Positions 16,453 to 24,366 are shown, counted from the stretch's first letter. The stretch: 60,946 nucleotides of DNA from Cupriavidus sp. WGlv3 (GCF_023952475.1 NZ_JALHRX010000024.1:1-60946); one strand, 5' to 3'. A program made the numbers and translations. The notes: generated by a model from the letters alone, not told the origin.

Positions 16453-17325
16453 ATGGCAGAAGCAAGCAAGCAGGCGGCCGCGCTGCCGCCGGTGATCGTG
16501 CGCCTGCCGGAAGGGGAGGCGCTGCCGCTGGTGTGCGACTCGCCGCATAGCGGGACCGCCTACCCGGCGGACTTTGGTGCCGCGGTGCCGGCAGCACGCC
16601 TGCGCGGCGGCGAGGATACGCATGTGGACGCGCTGTGGCAGGCCGTGCCCGCGGCCGGAGGCACGCTGGTGGCGGCGACCTTCCCGCGCGTCTATATCGA
16701 TCCGAACCGGATGGCCGATGACATCGACCCGGCCCAGCTGGATGGTGCCTGGCCGGTGCCGCTGGCGCCAGGTCCGAAGACGCAGTTGGGCTACGGCCTG
16801 ATCTGGAGCCGGATCGACGCGGCCACGCCGATCTACGACCGCCGGCTGTCGGTCGCGGAAGTGCAGGCCCGCATCGAGCGCTACTATCGCCCATACCATG
16901 CGGCGCTGGCCGAGGCCGTGGAGGGCGCATACGCGCGCTTTGGCGCGCTCTGGCACCTGAACCTGCACTCCATGCCGAACAACGCCTACGAGCGCCTGAA
17001 AATCGCCAGCCCGCATCCGCTGGCGGACTTTGTGCTGGGCGATCGCGATGGCACGACCTGCGAGCCGGGGCTGGTGGATCTGGTCGAGCGGAAGCTGCGC
17101 GGCATGGGCTACACCGTCGCGCGCAACGACCCATACAAGGGCGTGCAGTTGATCGCGCAGATCGGGCGGCCGGCGGAGCGGCGCAACAGCCTGCAGATCG
17201 AGATCCGGCGGCCGCTATACATGGATGAGACGACTCGCGAGCGCAATGCCGGCTTCGCTTCGCTGCAGCGCGATCTGGGCAAGCTGACCGAGCAAGTGGC
17301 GGCCTATATCCGTTCACAGCTCTGA
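16453..17325 (+). CDS. N-formylglutamate amidohydrolase family protein
   Basis: A 290-residue enzyme of the FGase/HutG family, which hydrolyses N-formyl-L-glutamate to glutamate and formate, the last step of one histidine degradation route; relatives act on other N-acyl amino acids. Visible are the metal-site region LVCDSPHSGTAYP (about 27-39), GGEDTHVDALW, HLNLHSMPNN and NDPYKGVQLIAQIGRP, with the ending NSLQIEIRRPLYMDE. No other hut gene lies here. It begins three bases after the Bug protein stop, so the pair may be one operon under the divergent LysR, suggesting the receptor and hydrolase serve one N-acyl amino acid or carboxylate; that link is inference. Confidence 0.85.
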   Translation: MAEASKQAAALPPVIVRLPEGEALPLVCDSPHSGTAYPADFGAAVPAARLRGGEDTHVDALWQAVPAAGGTLVAATFPRVYIDPNRMADDIDPAQLDGAWPVPLAPGPKTQLGYGLIWSRIDAATPIYDRRLSVAEVQARIERYYRPYHAALAEAVEGAYARFGALWHLNLHSMPNNAYERLKIASPHPLADFVLGDRDGTTCEPGLVDLVERKLRGMGYTVARNDPYKGVQLIAQIGRPAERRNSLQIEIRRPLYMDETTRERNAGFASLQRDLGKLTEQVAAYIRSQL

Positions 17326-17331
17326 GGCGCT

Positions 17332-17347
17332 TGTTCCACGTGAAACA
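17332..17347. other. parS: parS site 1 (one mismatch)
   Basis: TGTTCCACGTGAAACA, 15 of 16 matches to the ParB recognition palindrome TGTTTCACGTGAAACA (C for T at position 5). Lies seven bases after the amidohydrolase stop. ParB encoded at 21094 would bind here to nucleate the partition complex. Confidence 0.85.
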
Positions 17348-17351
17348 TTTG

Positions 17352-17376
17352 GCCGGGCCTTGTGCCCGGCCTTTTT
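17352..17376 (+). terminator. Intrinsic terminator between parS 1 and parS 2
   Basis: Seven-base stem GCCGGGC / GCCCGGC with a five-base loop, then C and five T. The last T is the first base of parS 2, so the terminator of the upstream operon and the partition site are packed together. Confidence 0.8.
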
Positions 17377-17391
17377 GTTTCACGTGAAACA
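17376..17391. other. parS: parS site 2 (perfect)
   Basis: TGTTTCACGTGAAACA, an exact match to the bacterial chromosomal parS consensus. Centre is 44 bases from parS 1. Confidence 0.95.
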
Positions 17392-17433
17392 TAACGTCGT
17401 TTCCGGGCGACTGGCGGTGTACCGAAAGCACCA

Positions 17434-17449
17434 TGTTTCACGTGAAACA
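17434..17449. other. parS: parS site 3 (perfect, in a longer palindrome)
   Basis: TGTTTCACGTGAAACA, exact consensus, and the symmetry extends to 26 bases (17429-17454, flanks CACCA and TGGTG). Centre is 58 bases from parS 2. It lies about 35 bases upstream of a TATAAT that probably serves mnmG, so bound ParB could touch that promoter. Confidence 0.95.
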
Positions 17450-17484
17450 TGGTGTCCGTCGGAAAGCGATAACTCGAATGCCGC

Positions 17485-17490
17485 TATAAT
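17485..17490 (+). promoter_or_regulatory. Probable -10 element for the mnmG-rsmG-parAB transcript
   Basis: A perfect TATAAT, 46 bases before the mnmG ATG. No good -35 hexamer is seen at the usual spacing (GAAAGC at 17462-17467), so the promoter may be activated or use other contacts. Confidence 0.5.
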
Positions 17491-17536
17491 TTCGCATTCC
17501 CGTATTTTCCCGCCAGCCTCCCGGAGGAGGTGTCCC

Positions 17537-19495
17537 ATGCTTTACCCGAAAGAATTCGATGTCATCGTCGTAGGCGGTGGCCATGCCGGCACTGAAGCCG
17601 CACTTGCCGCGGCCCGCATGGGCTGCCAGACGTTGCTGCTCACCCATAACATCGAGACGCTTGGGCAGATGAGCTGCAACCCGTCGATCGGGGGCATTGG
17701 CAAGGGGCACCTGGTCAAGGAGGTGGACGCCATGGGCGGCGCCATGGCCGCCGCCACGGACGAGGCGGGCATCCAGTTCCGCATCCTGAATTCCAGCAAG
17801 GGACCGGCCGTGCGTGCCACGCGCGCCCAGGCGGATCGGGTGTTGTACCGCAAGGCAATCCGCACCCGGCTGGAGAATCAGCCGAACCTGATGCTGTTCC
17901 AGCAGGCCGTGGACGACCTGATGGTGGAGGGCGACCGCGTCGTCGGCGCCATGACGCAGGTTGGCATCGCCTTCCGCGCGCGCGCGGTGGTGCTGACCGC
18001 TGGCACCTTCCTGGACGGCAAGATCCACGTGGGGCTGGACAACTACACGGGCGGCCGCGCCGGCGACCCGGCCGCGGTGTCGCTATCGGCACGCCTGAAG
18101 GACCTGAAGCTGCCGCAGGGGCGCCTGAAGACGGGTACGCCGCCGCGTATCGACGGGCGCACCATCGATTTTTCGGTGATGGAAGAGCAGCCTGGTGACC
18201 TGGATCCCGTGCCGGTGTTCTCCTTCCTGGGCCGGCCCGAACAGCACCCGCAGCAACTGCCGTGCTGGATCACCCATACCAACAGCCGTACCCACGACAT
18301 CATTCGTGGCGGGCTGGACCGCTCACCGATGTACACCGGCGTGATCGAGGGGGTAGGGCCGCGTTACTGCCCCAGCATCGAGGACAAGATCCATCGCTTT
18401 GCCAGCAAGGAAAGCCATCAGATCTTCCTGGAGCCGGAAGGCCTGACCACCAACGAGTTCTATCCCAACGGGATCTCGACCAGCCTGCCTTTCGACGTGC
18501 AGCTGGAGCTGGTCCATTCGATCCGCGGCCTGGAGAACGCCCATATCCTGCGCCCTGGCTATGCGATCGAATACGACTACTTCGATCCGCGCGGCCTGAA
18601 GGCATCGCTGGAGAGCAAGGCGATCCGGGGCTTGTTCTTCGCCGGCCAGATCAATGGCACGACGGGTTATGAAGAAGCCGCGGCGCAGGGCCTGCTGGCC
18701 GGTATCAACGCCGGTTGCTATGTGCGCGAGCGCGATGCGTGGACGCCGCGCCGCGACCAGGCTTACCTGGGGGTGCTGGTCGACGACCTGATCACGCGTG
18801 GCGTGACCGAGCCGTATCGCATGTTCACCAGCCGGGCGGAGTTCCGCCTGAGCCTGCGGGAAGACAACGCCGACATGCGGCTGACCGAAGTTGGCCGTGA
18901 ACTGGGCGTGGTCGACGACACGCGCTGGGACGCGTTCAACCGCAAGCGCGACGCTGTTTCACGTGAAACAGAACGCCTGAAGAGCACCTGGGTGAACCCG
19001 GCGATGCTGCCGGCCGAAGAGGCAGTGCCGCTGCTGGGCAAGCCGATCGAGCGCGAGTACAGCCTGGCCGACCTGCTGCGTCGCCCGGAAGTCAGCTATG
19101 AAGCCCTTATGGCGCTGCAAGGCGGCCGCCACGCGCCCGAAGCCCCGCTGGACGCGGAGCCGATGCTGGCGGAACAGATCCGCGAGCAGATCGAGATTGG
19201 CATCAAGTACCACGGCTATATCGCCCGCCAGGCGGCCGAAGTCGACAAGCTGGAAGCCAACGAATCGACGCGGCTCCCGGAAGGGCTGGATTACACCGAA
19301 GTGCGCGGGCTTGGTTTTGAGGTCAGCCAGAAGCTGAATCAGCATCGCCCGGAAACGCTGGGCCAGGCATCGCGTATCTCGGGTGTGACGCCCGCGGCGG
19401 TCTCGCTGCTGTTGGTACACCTGAAGAAGAAGGGACTGGGCCGCGGCCGTGCAGACGCCGGTGCATCGTCCGGCAACGGTGAAGAGGCCGCCTGA
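17537..19495 (+). CDS. mnmG: tRNA uridine-5-carboxymethylaminomethyl modification enzyme MnmG
   Basis: A 652-residue FAD protein (GidA) that with MnmE installs the cmnm5 group on wobble U34 of several tRNAs. The FAD site is VIVVGGGHAGTEAALAAARMG (about 8-28); CNPSIGGIGKGHLVKEVDAMGG and SSKGPAVRATRAQADR are family signatures; the C-terminal helical domain ends GLGFEVSQKLNQHRPETLGQASRISGVTPAA in part. The start ATG at 17537 has GGAGGAGG at six bases; the frame opens further upstream but would run over the parS sites. Codons 474-478 (Val-Ser-Arg-Glu-Thr) are written as a perfect parS site, using TCA and ACA, which are uncommon in this genome. It heads the cluster mnmG-rsmG-parA-parB; rsmG follows at once. 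Confidence 0.97.
   Translation: MLYPKEFDVIVVGGGHAGTEAALAAARMGCQTLLLTHNIETLGQMSCNPSIGGIGKGHLVKEVDAMGGAMAAATDEAGIQFRILNSSKGPAVRATRAQADRVLYRKAIRTRLENQPNLMLFQQAVDDLMVEGDRVVGAMTQVGIAFRARAVVLTAGTFLDGKIHVGLDNYTGGRAGDPAAVSLSARLKDLKLPQGRLKTGTPPRIDGRTIDFSVMEEQPGDLDPVPVFSFLGRPEQHPQQLPCWITHTNSRTHDIIRGGLDRSPMYTGVIEGVGPRYCPSIEDKIHRFASKESHQIFLEPEGLTTNEFYPNGISTSLPFDVQLELVHSIRGLENAHILRPGYAIEYDYFDPRGLKASLESKAIRGLFFAGQINGTTGYEEAAAQGLLAGINAGCYVRERDAWTPRRDQAYLGVLVDDLITRGVTEPYRMFTSRAEFRLSLREDNADMRLTEVGRELGVVDDTRWDAFNRKRDAVSRETERLKSTWVNPAMLPAEEAVPLLGKPIEREYSLADLLRRPEVSYEALMALQGGRHAPEAPLDAEPMLAEQIREQIEIGIKYHGYIARQAAEVDKLEANESTRLPEGLDYTEVRGLGFEVSQKLNQHRPETLGQASRISGVTPAAVSLLLVHLKKKGLGRGRADAGASSGNGEEAA
18955..18970. 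other. parS: parS site 4 (perfect, inside mnmG)
   Basis: TGTTTCACGTGAAACA embedded in the mnmG reading frame (codons about 474-478). Exact consensus, 1.5 kb from the upstream three and 2.1 kb before parB. Confidence 0.95.
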
Positions 19496-20218
19496 GTGCC
19501 CGCTCCGCGACCCACCATGACCGACGACGCCACGCAGCGTCGTCGCCTTGAAGCGGGCCTGGCCGAGATCGGGCTGGCCCTGGCGCCGGCCCGGATCGAC
19601 ACGCTGTTCGCCTACCTGGCGCTGCTGCGCAAATGGAATGGCGTCTACAACCTGACCGCCATTCGCCATCCCGACGAGATGCTTACGCATCACCTGCTGG
19701 ATTCGCTCGCCGCGGTCCCGGCGCTGGCCGAAGCCGCCCGTGCCGCCGAAGTCGATACGCCGGCGCGGGGCAGGGTGCTCGATGTGGGCTCGGGTGGCGG
19801 CATGCCGGGCCTGCCGCTGGCCATCGCCTGTCCGGAGGTATCGGTGCTGATGGTCGACATCGTGCAGAAGAAGACCGCTTTCCTGACGCAGTGCCGCGCC
19901 CAACTGGGCTTGTCCAATGCCGCCGCGCATTGGGGGCCGGTGGAAAAACTGGAAGATGCCGACGGCTTTGCCGTGATCACCTCGCGCGCGTTTGCCGAAC
20001 TGACTGATTTCGTCAGCCTGTCCGGCCAGCTGCTCGCGCCGCGCGGCAAGCTGATCGCGATGAAGGGGGTGTATCCGCAGGCCGAGCTGGACCGCATGGA
20101 AGCCGCCGGACTGATGGCGCAATGGCAGGTCGACGCCGTGCCGCGGCTGACCGTGCCTGGGCTGGAGGCGGAGCGCCACCTGGTGGTGCTGTCGCGCCGC
20201 GCGGGCGCCCCCGCATGA
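19496..20218 (+). CDS. rsmG: 16S rRNA (guanine-527-N7)-methyltransferase RsmG
   Basis: A SAM-dependent methyltransferase (GidB) for G527 of 16S rRNA. The SAM motif I is LDVGSGGGMPGLPLAI (about residues 94-109), and VITSRAFAELTDFV plus KGVYPQAEL are the later family motifs. Starts: GTG at 19496, immediately after the mnmG stop and with GAAGAGG eight bases upstream (240 residues), or ATG at 19517 (MTDDATQRRR, 233 residues); the Shine-Dalgarno placement favours the GTG, the homolog lengths allow both. Translationally coupled to mnmG. Confidence 0.93.
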   Translation: MPAPRPTMTDDATQRRRLEAGLAEIGLALAPARIDTLFAYLALLRKWNGVYNLTAIRHPDEMLTHHLLDSLAAVPALAEAARAAEVDTPARGRVLDVGSGGGMPGLPLAIACPEVSVLMVDIVQKKTAFLTQCRAQLGLSNAAAHWGPVEKLEDADGFAVITSRAFAELTDFVSLSGQLLAPRGKLIAMKGVYPQAELDRMEAAGLMAQWQVDAVPRLTVPGLEAERHLVVLSRRAGAPA

Positions 20219-20303
20219 CCTACGCCGCGGCGCCGCGCGAGCGGGCCGCGAACTGCCAGCCGCGTGCTGGCCGGATGATTTGAAGCAGGAGCCGCAGGAG
20301 CTT

Positions 20304-21077
20304 ATGGCCAAGGTATTCGTGATCGCAAACCAGAAGGGCGGGGTAGGCAAGACCACCACCACGGTGAACCTTGCCGCTGGCCTGGCGGCGCAGGGCCAGC
20401 GCGTGCTGCTGGTCGACCTGGACCCGCAAGGCAATGCCTCGATGGGCTCCGGCATCGACAAGCAGGCGCTGGAAACCAGCGTGTACCAGGTGCTGGTCGG
20501 CCTGGCCGGCATCGCCCAGGCGCGCCAGCGCTCCGAAACCGGCAAGTACGACGTGCTGCCGGCCAACCGCGAACTGGCCGGTGCGGAAGTGGAACTGGTC
20601 GAGCTGGACCAGCGCGAGCGCCGGCTGCGCCAGGCCATCGCGGAGGTCGACGGTGACTATGACTTCGTGCTGATCGATTGCCCGCCGTCGCTGTCGCTGT
20701 TGACGCTGAACGGCCTGTGCGCGGCGCACGGCGTGATCGTGCCGATGCAGTGCGAGTACTTTGCGCTGGAAGGGCTGTCGGACCTGGTCAACACCATCAA
20801 GCAGGTGCACGCCAACCTGAACCGCGACCTGCAGGTGATCGGCCTGCTGCGCGTGATGTTCGATCCGCGCGTGACGCTGCAGCAGCAGGTGTCGGCGCAA
20901 CTGGAATCGCACTTCGGTGAGAAGGTTTTCAAGACGCTGATTCCGCGCAATGTGCGGCTGGCCGAGGCACCGTCCTATGGCATGCCGGGCGTGGCGTTTG
21001 ATCCGTCATCGAAGGGCGCCAAGGCGTACCTGGATTTCGGCGCCGAGATGATCGCGCGGGTCCGGCAGCTGGGCTGA
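20304..21077 (+). CDS. parA: Chromosome partitioning ATPase ParA (Soj)
   Basis: A 257-residue deviant-Walker ATPase that moves ParB-parS complexes along the nucleoid for segregation of the origin region. Deviant Walker A KGGVGKTTTTVNLAAGLA begins at residue 11, Walker A' is LLVDLDPQGNAS and Walker B region DFVLIDCPPSLSLLTLNGL. There is no N-terminal helix-turn-helix, so it is the short chromosomal type rather than a plasmid ParA. ATG at 20304 is chosen because of AGGAG at 20296-20300; a TTG at 20280 in frame is less likely. parB follows after 16 bases. Confidence 0.97.
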   Translation: MAKVFVIANQKGGVGKTTTTVNLAAGLAAQGQRVLLVDLDPQGNASMGSGIDKQALETSVYQVLVGLAGIAQARQRSETGKYDVLPANRELAGAEVELVELDQRERRLRQAIAEVDGDYDFVLIDCPPSLSLLTLNGLCAAHGVIVPMQCEYFALEGLSDLVNTIKQVHANLNRDLQVIGLLRVMFDPRVTLQQQVSAQLESHFGEKVFKTLIPRNVRLAEAPSYGMPGVAFDPSSKGAKAYLDFGAEMIARVRQLG

Positions 21078-21093
21078 AGGAGAGGGCAAGAGC

Positions 21094-21996
21094 ATGAGCA
21101 CTGCAAAGAAGAAGGGCCTGGGCCGCGGCCTCGAAGCGCTGTTGGGCGGGCCCGCCGAAATCGTCGAGTCGGTCAAGCAGGAGGGCGCGCCCACCGTGCT
21201 GAACCTGAACCAGCTGCAGCCCGGCAAGTACCAGCCGCGCACGCGCATGGACGAGGGCGCGCTGCAGGAACTGGCCGCGAGCATTCGTGCCCAGGGGCTG
21301 ATGCAGCCGATCCTGGTGCGGCGCGTGGCCGAGCCCGACCGCTACGAGATCATTGCCGGCGAGCGGCGTTTCCGCGCTTCCAGGCTGGCCGGACTGGACA
21401 AGGTGCCGGTGCTGGTCAAGGACGTGGCCGACGAAGCCGCGGCGGCGATGGCGCTGATCGAGAACATCCAGCGTGAAGACCTGAATCCGCTGGAAGAAGC
21501 GCAGGGCATCATGCGGCTGATCCGCGAGTTCAGTTTCACGCACGAGCAGGCGGCCGAGTCGGTCGGCCGCTCGCGCAGCGCGGTGTCCAACCTGCTGCGC
21601 CTGCTGAACCTGGCCGCGCCGGTGCAGACCATGCTGATGGCCGGTGACCTCGACATGGGCCACGCGCGCGCCCTGCTGGCGGTGGACGGTGCCAACCAGA
21701 TCACGCTGGCCAACCAGATCGTCAACAAGCGGCTCTCGGTGCGCGAGACCGAGAAGCTGGTGGCCTCGACGCTCAAGCCGTTCGACCTGAAGTCGCTCAA
21801 GCAAAAGGGCGGTAACAATGTGCGCGATGTCGCGCGGCTGGAAGAGGAGTTGTCGGATGCGCTCGGGCTGGCGGTGCAGATCAAGCTCTCGCCACGCGGC
21901 AAGGGCCAGCTGACGATCCACTTCAGCAACAACGATGCGCTCGAAGGGGTGCTGACGCGCCTGCGCGAATCGCGCGAAGGGCAGCAGGCTGCCTGA
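21094..21996 (+). CDS. parB: Chromosome partitioning protein ParB (Spo0J)
   Basis: A 300-residue parS-binding protein and CTP-dependent DNA clamp. N-terminal KKKGLGRGLEALLGG is the ParA-interacting segment; box I is around YQPRTRMDEGALQELAASIRAQGLMQPI, box II (CTP site) IAGERRFRASRLAG, then the helix-turn-helix around EQAAESVGRSRSAVSNLLRLLNL, and a C-terminal dimerisation domain ending in SNNDALEGVLTRLRES. Its targets, four parS sites, lie within 4 kb upstream. An AAGGAGAGGGC element precedes the ATG. Close to the atp operon but separated from it by 317 bases containing a promoter. Confidence 0.97.
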   Translation: MSTAKKKGLGRGLEALLGGPAEIVESVKQEGAPTVLNLNQLQPGKYQPRTRMDEGALQELAASIRAQGLMQPILVRRVAEPDRYEIIAGERRFRASRLAGLDKVPVLVKDVADEAAAAMALIENIQREDLNPLEEAQGIMRLIREFSFTHEQAAESVGRSRSAVSNLLRLLNLAAPVQTMLMAGDLDMGHARALLAVDGANQITLANQIVNKRLSVRETEKLVASTLKPFDLKSLKQKGGNNVRDVARLEEELSDALGLAVQIKLSPRGKGQLTIHFSNNDALEGVLTRLRESREGQQAA

Positions 21997-22313
21997 TTTA
22001 CTGCGCGATTAACGGCCATTGCTGCGGCGACTGTTGCGCGTACGCAGCACTGGCCGGGACGATCCGCGGTATACCATGCGCCCGACCGGTAATCCCCCAT
22101 CATGCGCAGGGGTCACTGCGCAATCCAATTACGTCAAACATCATTGCCGCGCAATTTTCGCGCAGCCATCATGCAATCGTGATGGCAACCGTTGTGCGCA
22201 ACGCACTGCAAGGTAAATGTAAGCAGATTGACGCGAATCAGTAGTTCCCCTTAAAATCGTGCGGTTTGAATTCTGGTCGGGCCGAAAAGTTCCGGCCCGG
22301 ATAAGGCAGGCAG
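21997..22313. other. 317-base intergenic region between parB and atpI
   Basis: Contains a seven-base stem GCCATCA (22165-22171) / TGATGGC (22180-22186) without a T tract, which may mark the end of the parB message, and the atp promoter described separately at 22228-22257. No small gene is convincing. The sequence is AT-richer than the flanks. Confidence 0.5.
22228..22257 (+). promoter_or_regulatory. Probable sigma70 promoter of the atp operon
   Basis: TTGACG (22228-22233), 18-base spacer, TAAAAT (22252-22257). Five of six matches to each consensus hexamer. Transcription would start near 22264, 50 bases before the GTG start of atpI. It is the best promoter between parB and atpB. Confidence 0.65.
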
Positions 22314-22820
22314 GTGGTGGTTCGAGATCGTCAGCAACGAGGCGCCGGGTCCCGTCAGGAAGATGACTGGGACGACTGGAAAGAGGGCGCGGACCGTGAG
22401 GAAGAGGCTGTCGATCCGCTGTCGCATGCCGAGGCGGTGACGCTGTTTGGCGAGCGCGCGCTGCGTCCTTCGCGCATGACCCCGGGCAAGGTTGTCCTGG
22501 CGCAGGTGGCGGTTTCCCTGCTGTCGGCACTGTGCTGGGCGCTGTTTGCGAAAGAGCCGGGGCCATATGGATGGTCGGCGCTGTTCGGCGGCATGGTGTG
22601 CTTCGTGCCGAGCGGGTTCTTCGCGTTCCGCCTGTGGCTGGCACGCGATCGCGCTTCGGTGGGCGGACTGGTGTTGGGCGAGGCGATCAAGGTCTTTGCC
22701 ACGGTGGCACTGCTGGTGCTGGTCGTGGTGCTGTACCGCGATCTGCGCTGGGTGCCGATGCTGGTCACGTTCCTGCTGGCGCTGAAGACATACTGGGTGG
22801 TGGCCCTGGCCTTGCGCTAG
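22314..22820 (+). CDS. atpI: ATP synthase subunit I
   Basis: A 168-residue small membrane protein that leads the ATP synthase operon; AtpI proteins aid assembly of the c-ring or its Mg supply but are not essential. About 60 N-terminal residues are hydrophilic and strongly acidic (RQEDDWDDWKEGADREEEA in part), then four hydrophobic segments follow (KVVLAQVAVSLLSALCWALF, ALFGGMVCFVPSGFFAFRL, LVLGEAIKVFATVALLVLVV, WVPMLVTFLLALKTYWVVAL). The acidic head is longer than in many AtpI proteins. Start is GTG at 22314 or the adjacent GTG at 22317, after GGCAGGCAGG. Assigned by hydropathy, size and position. Confidence 0.85.
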   Translation: MVVRDRQQRGAGSRQEDDWDDWKEGADREEEAVDPLSHAEAVTLFGERALRPSRMTPGKVVLAQVAVSLLSALCWALFAKEPGPYGWSALFGGMVCFVPSGFFAFRLWLARDRASVGGLVLGEAIKVFATVALLVLVVVLYRDLRWVPMLVTFLLALKTYWVVALALR

Positions 22821-23062
22821 GACCGCTGCTTGAAAACGGTGCTTCCTTTGCAAGTGGTGGCACCAAGACGGAATATCAAGAGTTTCCGTGACGGCTGCGG
22901 CGTATTTCATGGCGCTGACACCGGGCACGGCCAAGGTTGGAAACCCGCTTGCATCGCGGTGACCGGCGAATCCGCCGAAGGCAATGCAAGACGCGTACCG
23001 GGCGCTGCACAGAACAGCGGCGCGCGGCCCGAAGATTTCGCAATATACCGTTCGATTCGACA

Positions 23063-23929
23063 ATGGCAGAAGCTACCCAAAGCGCGGAACACGTGCTGAC
23101 ACCCTCCGGCTATATCGCCGAACACTTGCAGAACTTGAACTCGGTCGGCGGCAAGCAGGCGTCGGTGGTCGATTTCTCCGTGATCAACTATGACACGGTG
23201 TTCTGGTCGGTACTGTGCGGCGCCATCGCCGTGCTGTTCCTGTATGCCGCCGCGCGCCGCGTCACCGCGGGCGTGCCGGGCCGCTTCCAGGCCTTCGTCG
23301 AAATGATCGTCGAGATGGTCGACGACCAGGCCAAGGGCATCATCCATGGCGATCGCTCGTGGATCGCCCCGCTGGCGCTGATGGTGTTCTGCTGGATCAC
23401 CATGATGAACGCGATCGACCTGATCCCGGTCGACTGGGTCACCGGCCTGAACAAGGTCCTCGAGATCTTCCACATCCATATCCCCCACCACCGCGCGGTG
23501 GCCACGGCCGACCTGAACGGCACGCTGGGCATGTCGTGCGCCGTGCTGGTGCTGATGATCTACTACAGCTTCAAGATCAAGGGCGCGGGCGGCTTCATGC
23601 ACGAGCTGTTCTCGGCCCCGTTCGGCGCCAAGTGGTACCTGGCCCCGTTCAACCTGGTCCTGAACATCATCGAATTCCTGGCCAAGGCCGTGTCGCTGGG
23701 CATGCGGTTGTTCGGCAACATGTACGCCGGCGAACTGGTGTTCCTGCTGATCGCGCTGCTGGGTTCGATCTGGACGTTCGGCGCGGATCTGTCGGCGCTG
23801 GGCTTTGTCGGCCATGTCGTGGCCGGCGCGGTCTGGGCGATCTTCCACATCCTGATCGTCCTGCTCCAGGCCTTCATTTTCATGATGCTGACGCTGGTGT
23901 ATATCGGCCAGGCTCACGATCACCACTGA
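23063..23929 (+). CDS. atpB: F1Fo ATP synthase subunit a
   Basis: A 288-residue membrane subunit forming the proton half-channels against the c-ring. The essential arginine is in the helix segment SLGMRLFGNMYAGELVF, and the C-terminal pair ALGFVGHVVAGAVWAIFHIL plus QAFIFMMLTLVYIGQAHDHH completes the family pattern with a His-rich end. The start ATG (MAEATQSAEHVL) is chosen by homology; the longer upstream frame includes the atpI-atpB gap, which has no other gene in its 242 bases. The ribosome-binding site is poor, so translation may depend on coupling or on mRNA structure. Confidence 0.95.
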   Translation: MAEATQSAEHVLTPSGYIAEHLQNLNSVGGKQASVVDFSVINYDTVFWSVLCGAIAVLFLYAAARRVTAGVPGRFQAFVEMIVEMVDDQAKGIIHGDRSWIAPLALMVFCWITMMNAIDLIPVDWVTGLNKVLEIFHIHIPHHRAVATADLNGTLGMSCAVLVLMIYYSFKIKGAGGFMHELFSAPFGAKWYLAPFNLVLNIIEFLAKAVSLGMRLFGNMYAGELVFLLIALLGSIWTFGADLSALGFVGHVVAGAVWAIFHILIVLLQAFIFMMLTLVYIGQAHDHH

Positions 23930-23944
23930 TCACTGCAAGTTTCA

Positions 23945-23995
23945 GGTTTTTGGTTTTTTGGTTTTTTGGTTCTAAGTCTCTCTAAATTAAAGGAG
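23945..23995 (+). promoter_or_regulatory. U-rich translational enhancer-like leader of atpE
   Basis: Between atpB and atpE lie three near-identical units GGTTTTT, GGTTTTTT, GGTTTTTT (23945-23967), then an A/T-rich unstructured stretch and AAGGAG (23990-23995), five bases before the ATG. U-rich leaders bind ribosomal protein S1; E. coli atpE is known to have a U-rich enhancer upstream of its Shine-Dalgarno to supply many c subunits. The same role here is inference, but the sequence is starkly unlike its GC-rich surroundings. Confidence 0.6.
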
Positions 23996-24000
23996 TCATC

Positions 24001-24267
24001 ATGCAAGCATTTCTCGCCAACATCCAGGGTCTGACCGCCATCGGTATCGGCATCATCATCGGCCTGGGCGCTATCGGCGCCTGCCTGGGCATCGCCCTGA
24101 TGGGTGGCAAGTACATCGAAGCCTGCGCACGTCAGCCCGAGCTGATGAACCCGCTGCAAACCAAGATGTTCCTGCTGGCCGGCCTGATCGACGCGGCATT
24201 CCTGATCGGCGTGGGTGTTGCAATGCTGTTCGCGTTTGCCAACCCGCTGCTGGCTGTCATCCAGTAA
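24001..24267 (+). CDS. atpE: F1Fo ATP synthase subunit c
   Basis: An 88-residue hairpin proteolipid, present in about ten copies per enzyme, that carries protons through the rotor. Helix 1 is glycine-rich (GIGIIIGLGAIGACLGIALMGG), the polar loop ARQPE is at residues 43-47, and helix 2 holds the proton-binding carboxylate Asp64 in AGLIDAAFLIG. Asp without the Gln/Ser/Thr sodium ligands indicates a proton-driven enzyme. Preceded by a strong AAGGAG and a U-rich leader, as expected for the most abundant Fo subunit. Confidence 0.97.
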   Translation: MQAFLANIQGLTAIGIGIIIGLGAIGACLGIALMGGKYIEACARQPELMNPLQTKMFLLAGLIDAAFLIGVGVAMLFAFANPLLAVIQ

Positions 24268-24366
24268 TTCTTTTCGGTCTGCATGATGCTGACGGGCGGC
24301 GCGGGCCACCAGCCTGGCCGCCTTTTGTGCATTTATCTGTAGTTTGATTACCGAAAGGAACACACC

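Noticed and set aside
17360..17536. Longer mnmG beginning upstream over the parS sites
   Set aside because: ATG 17537 has a strong ribosome-binding site and begins exactly at the conserved FAD domain.
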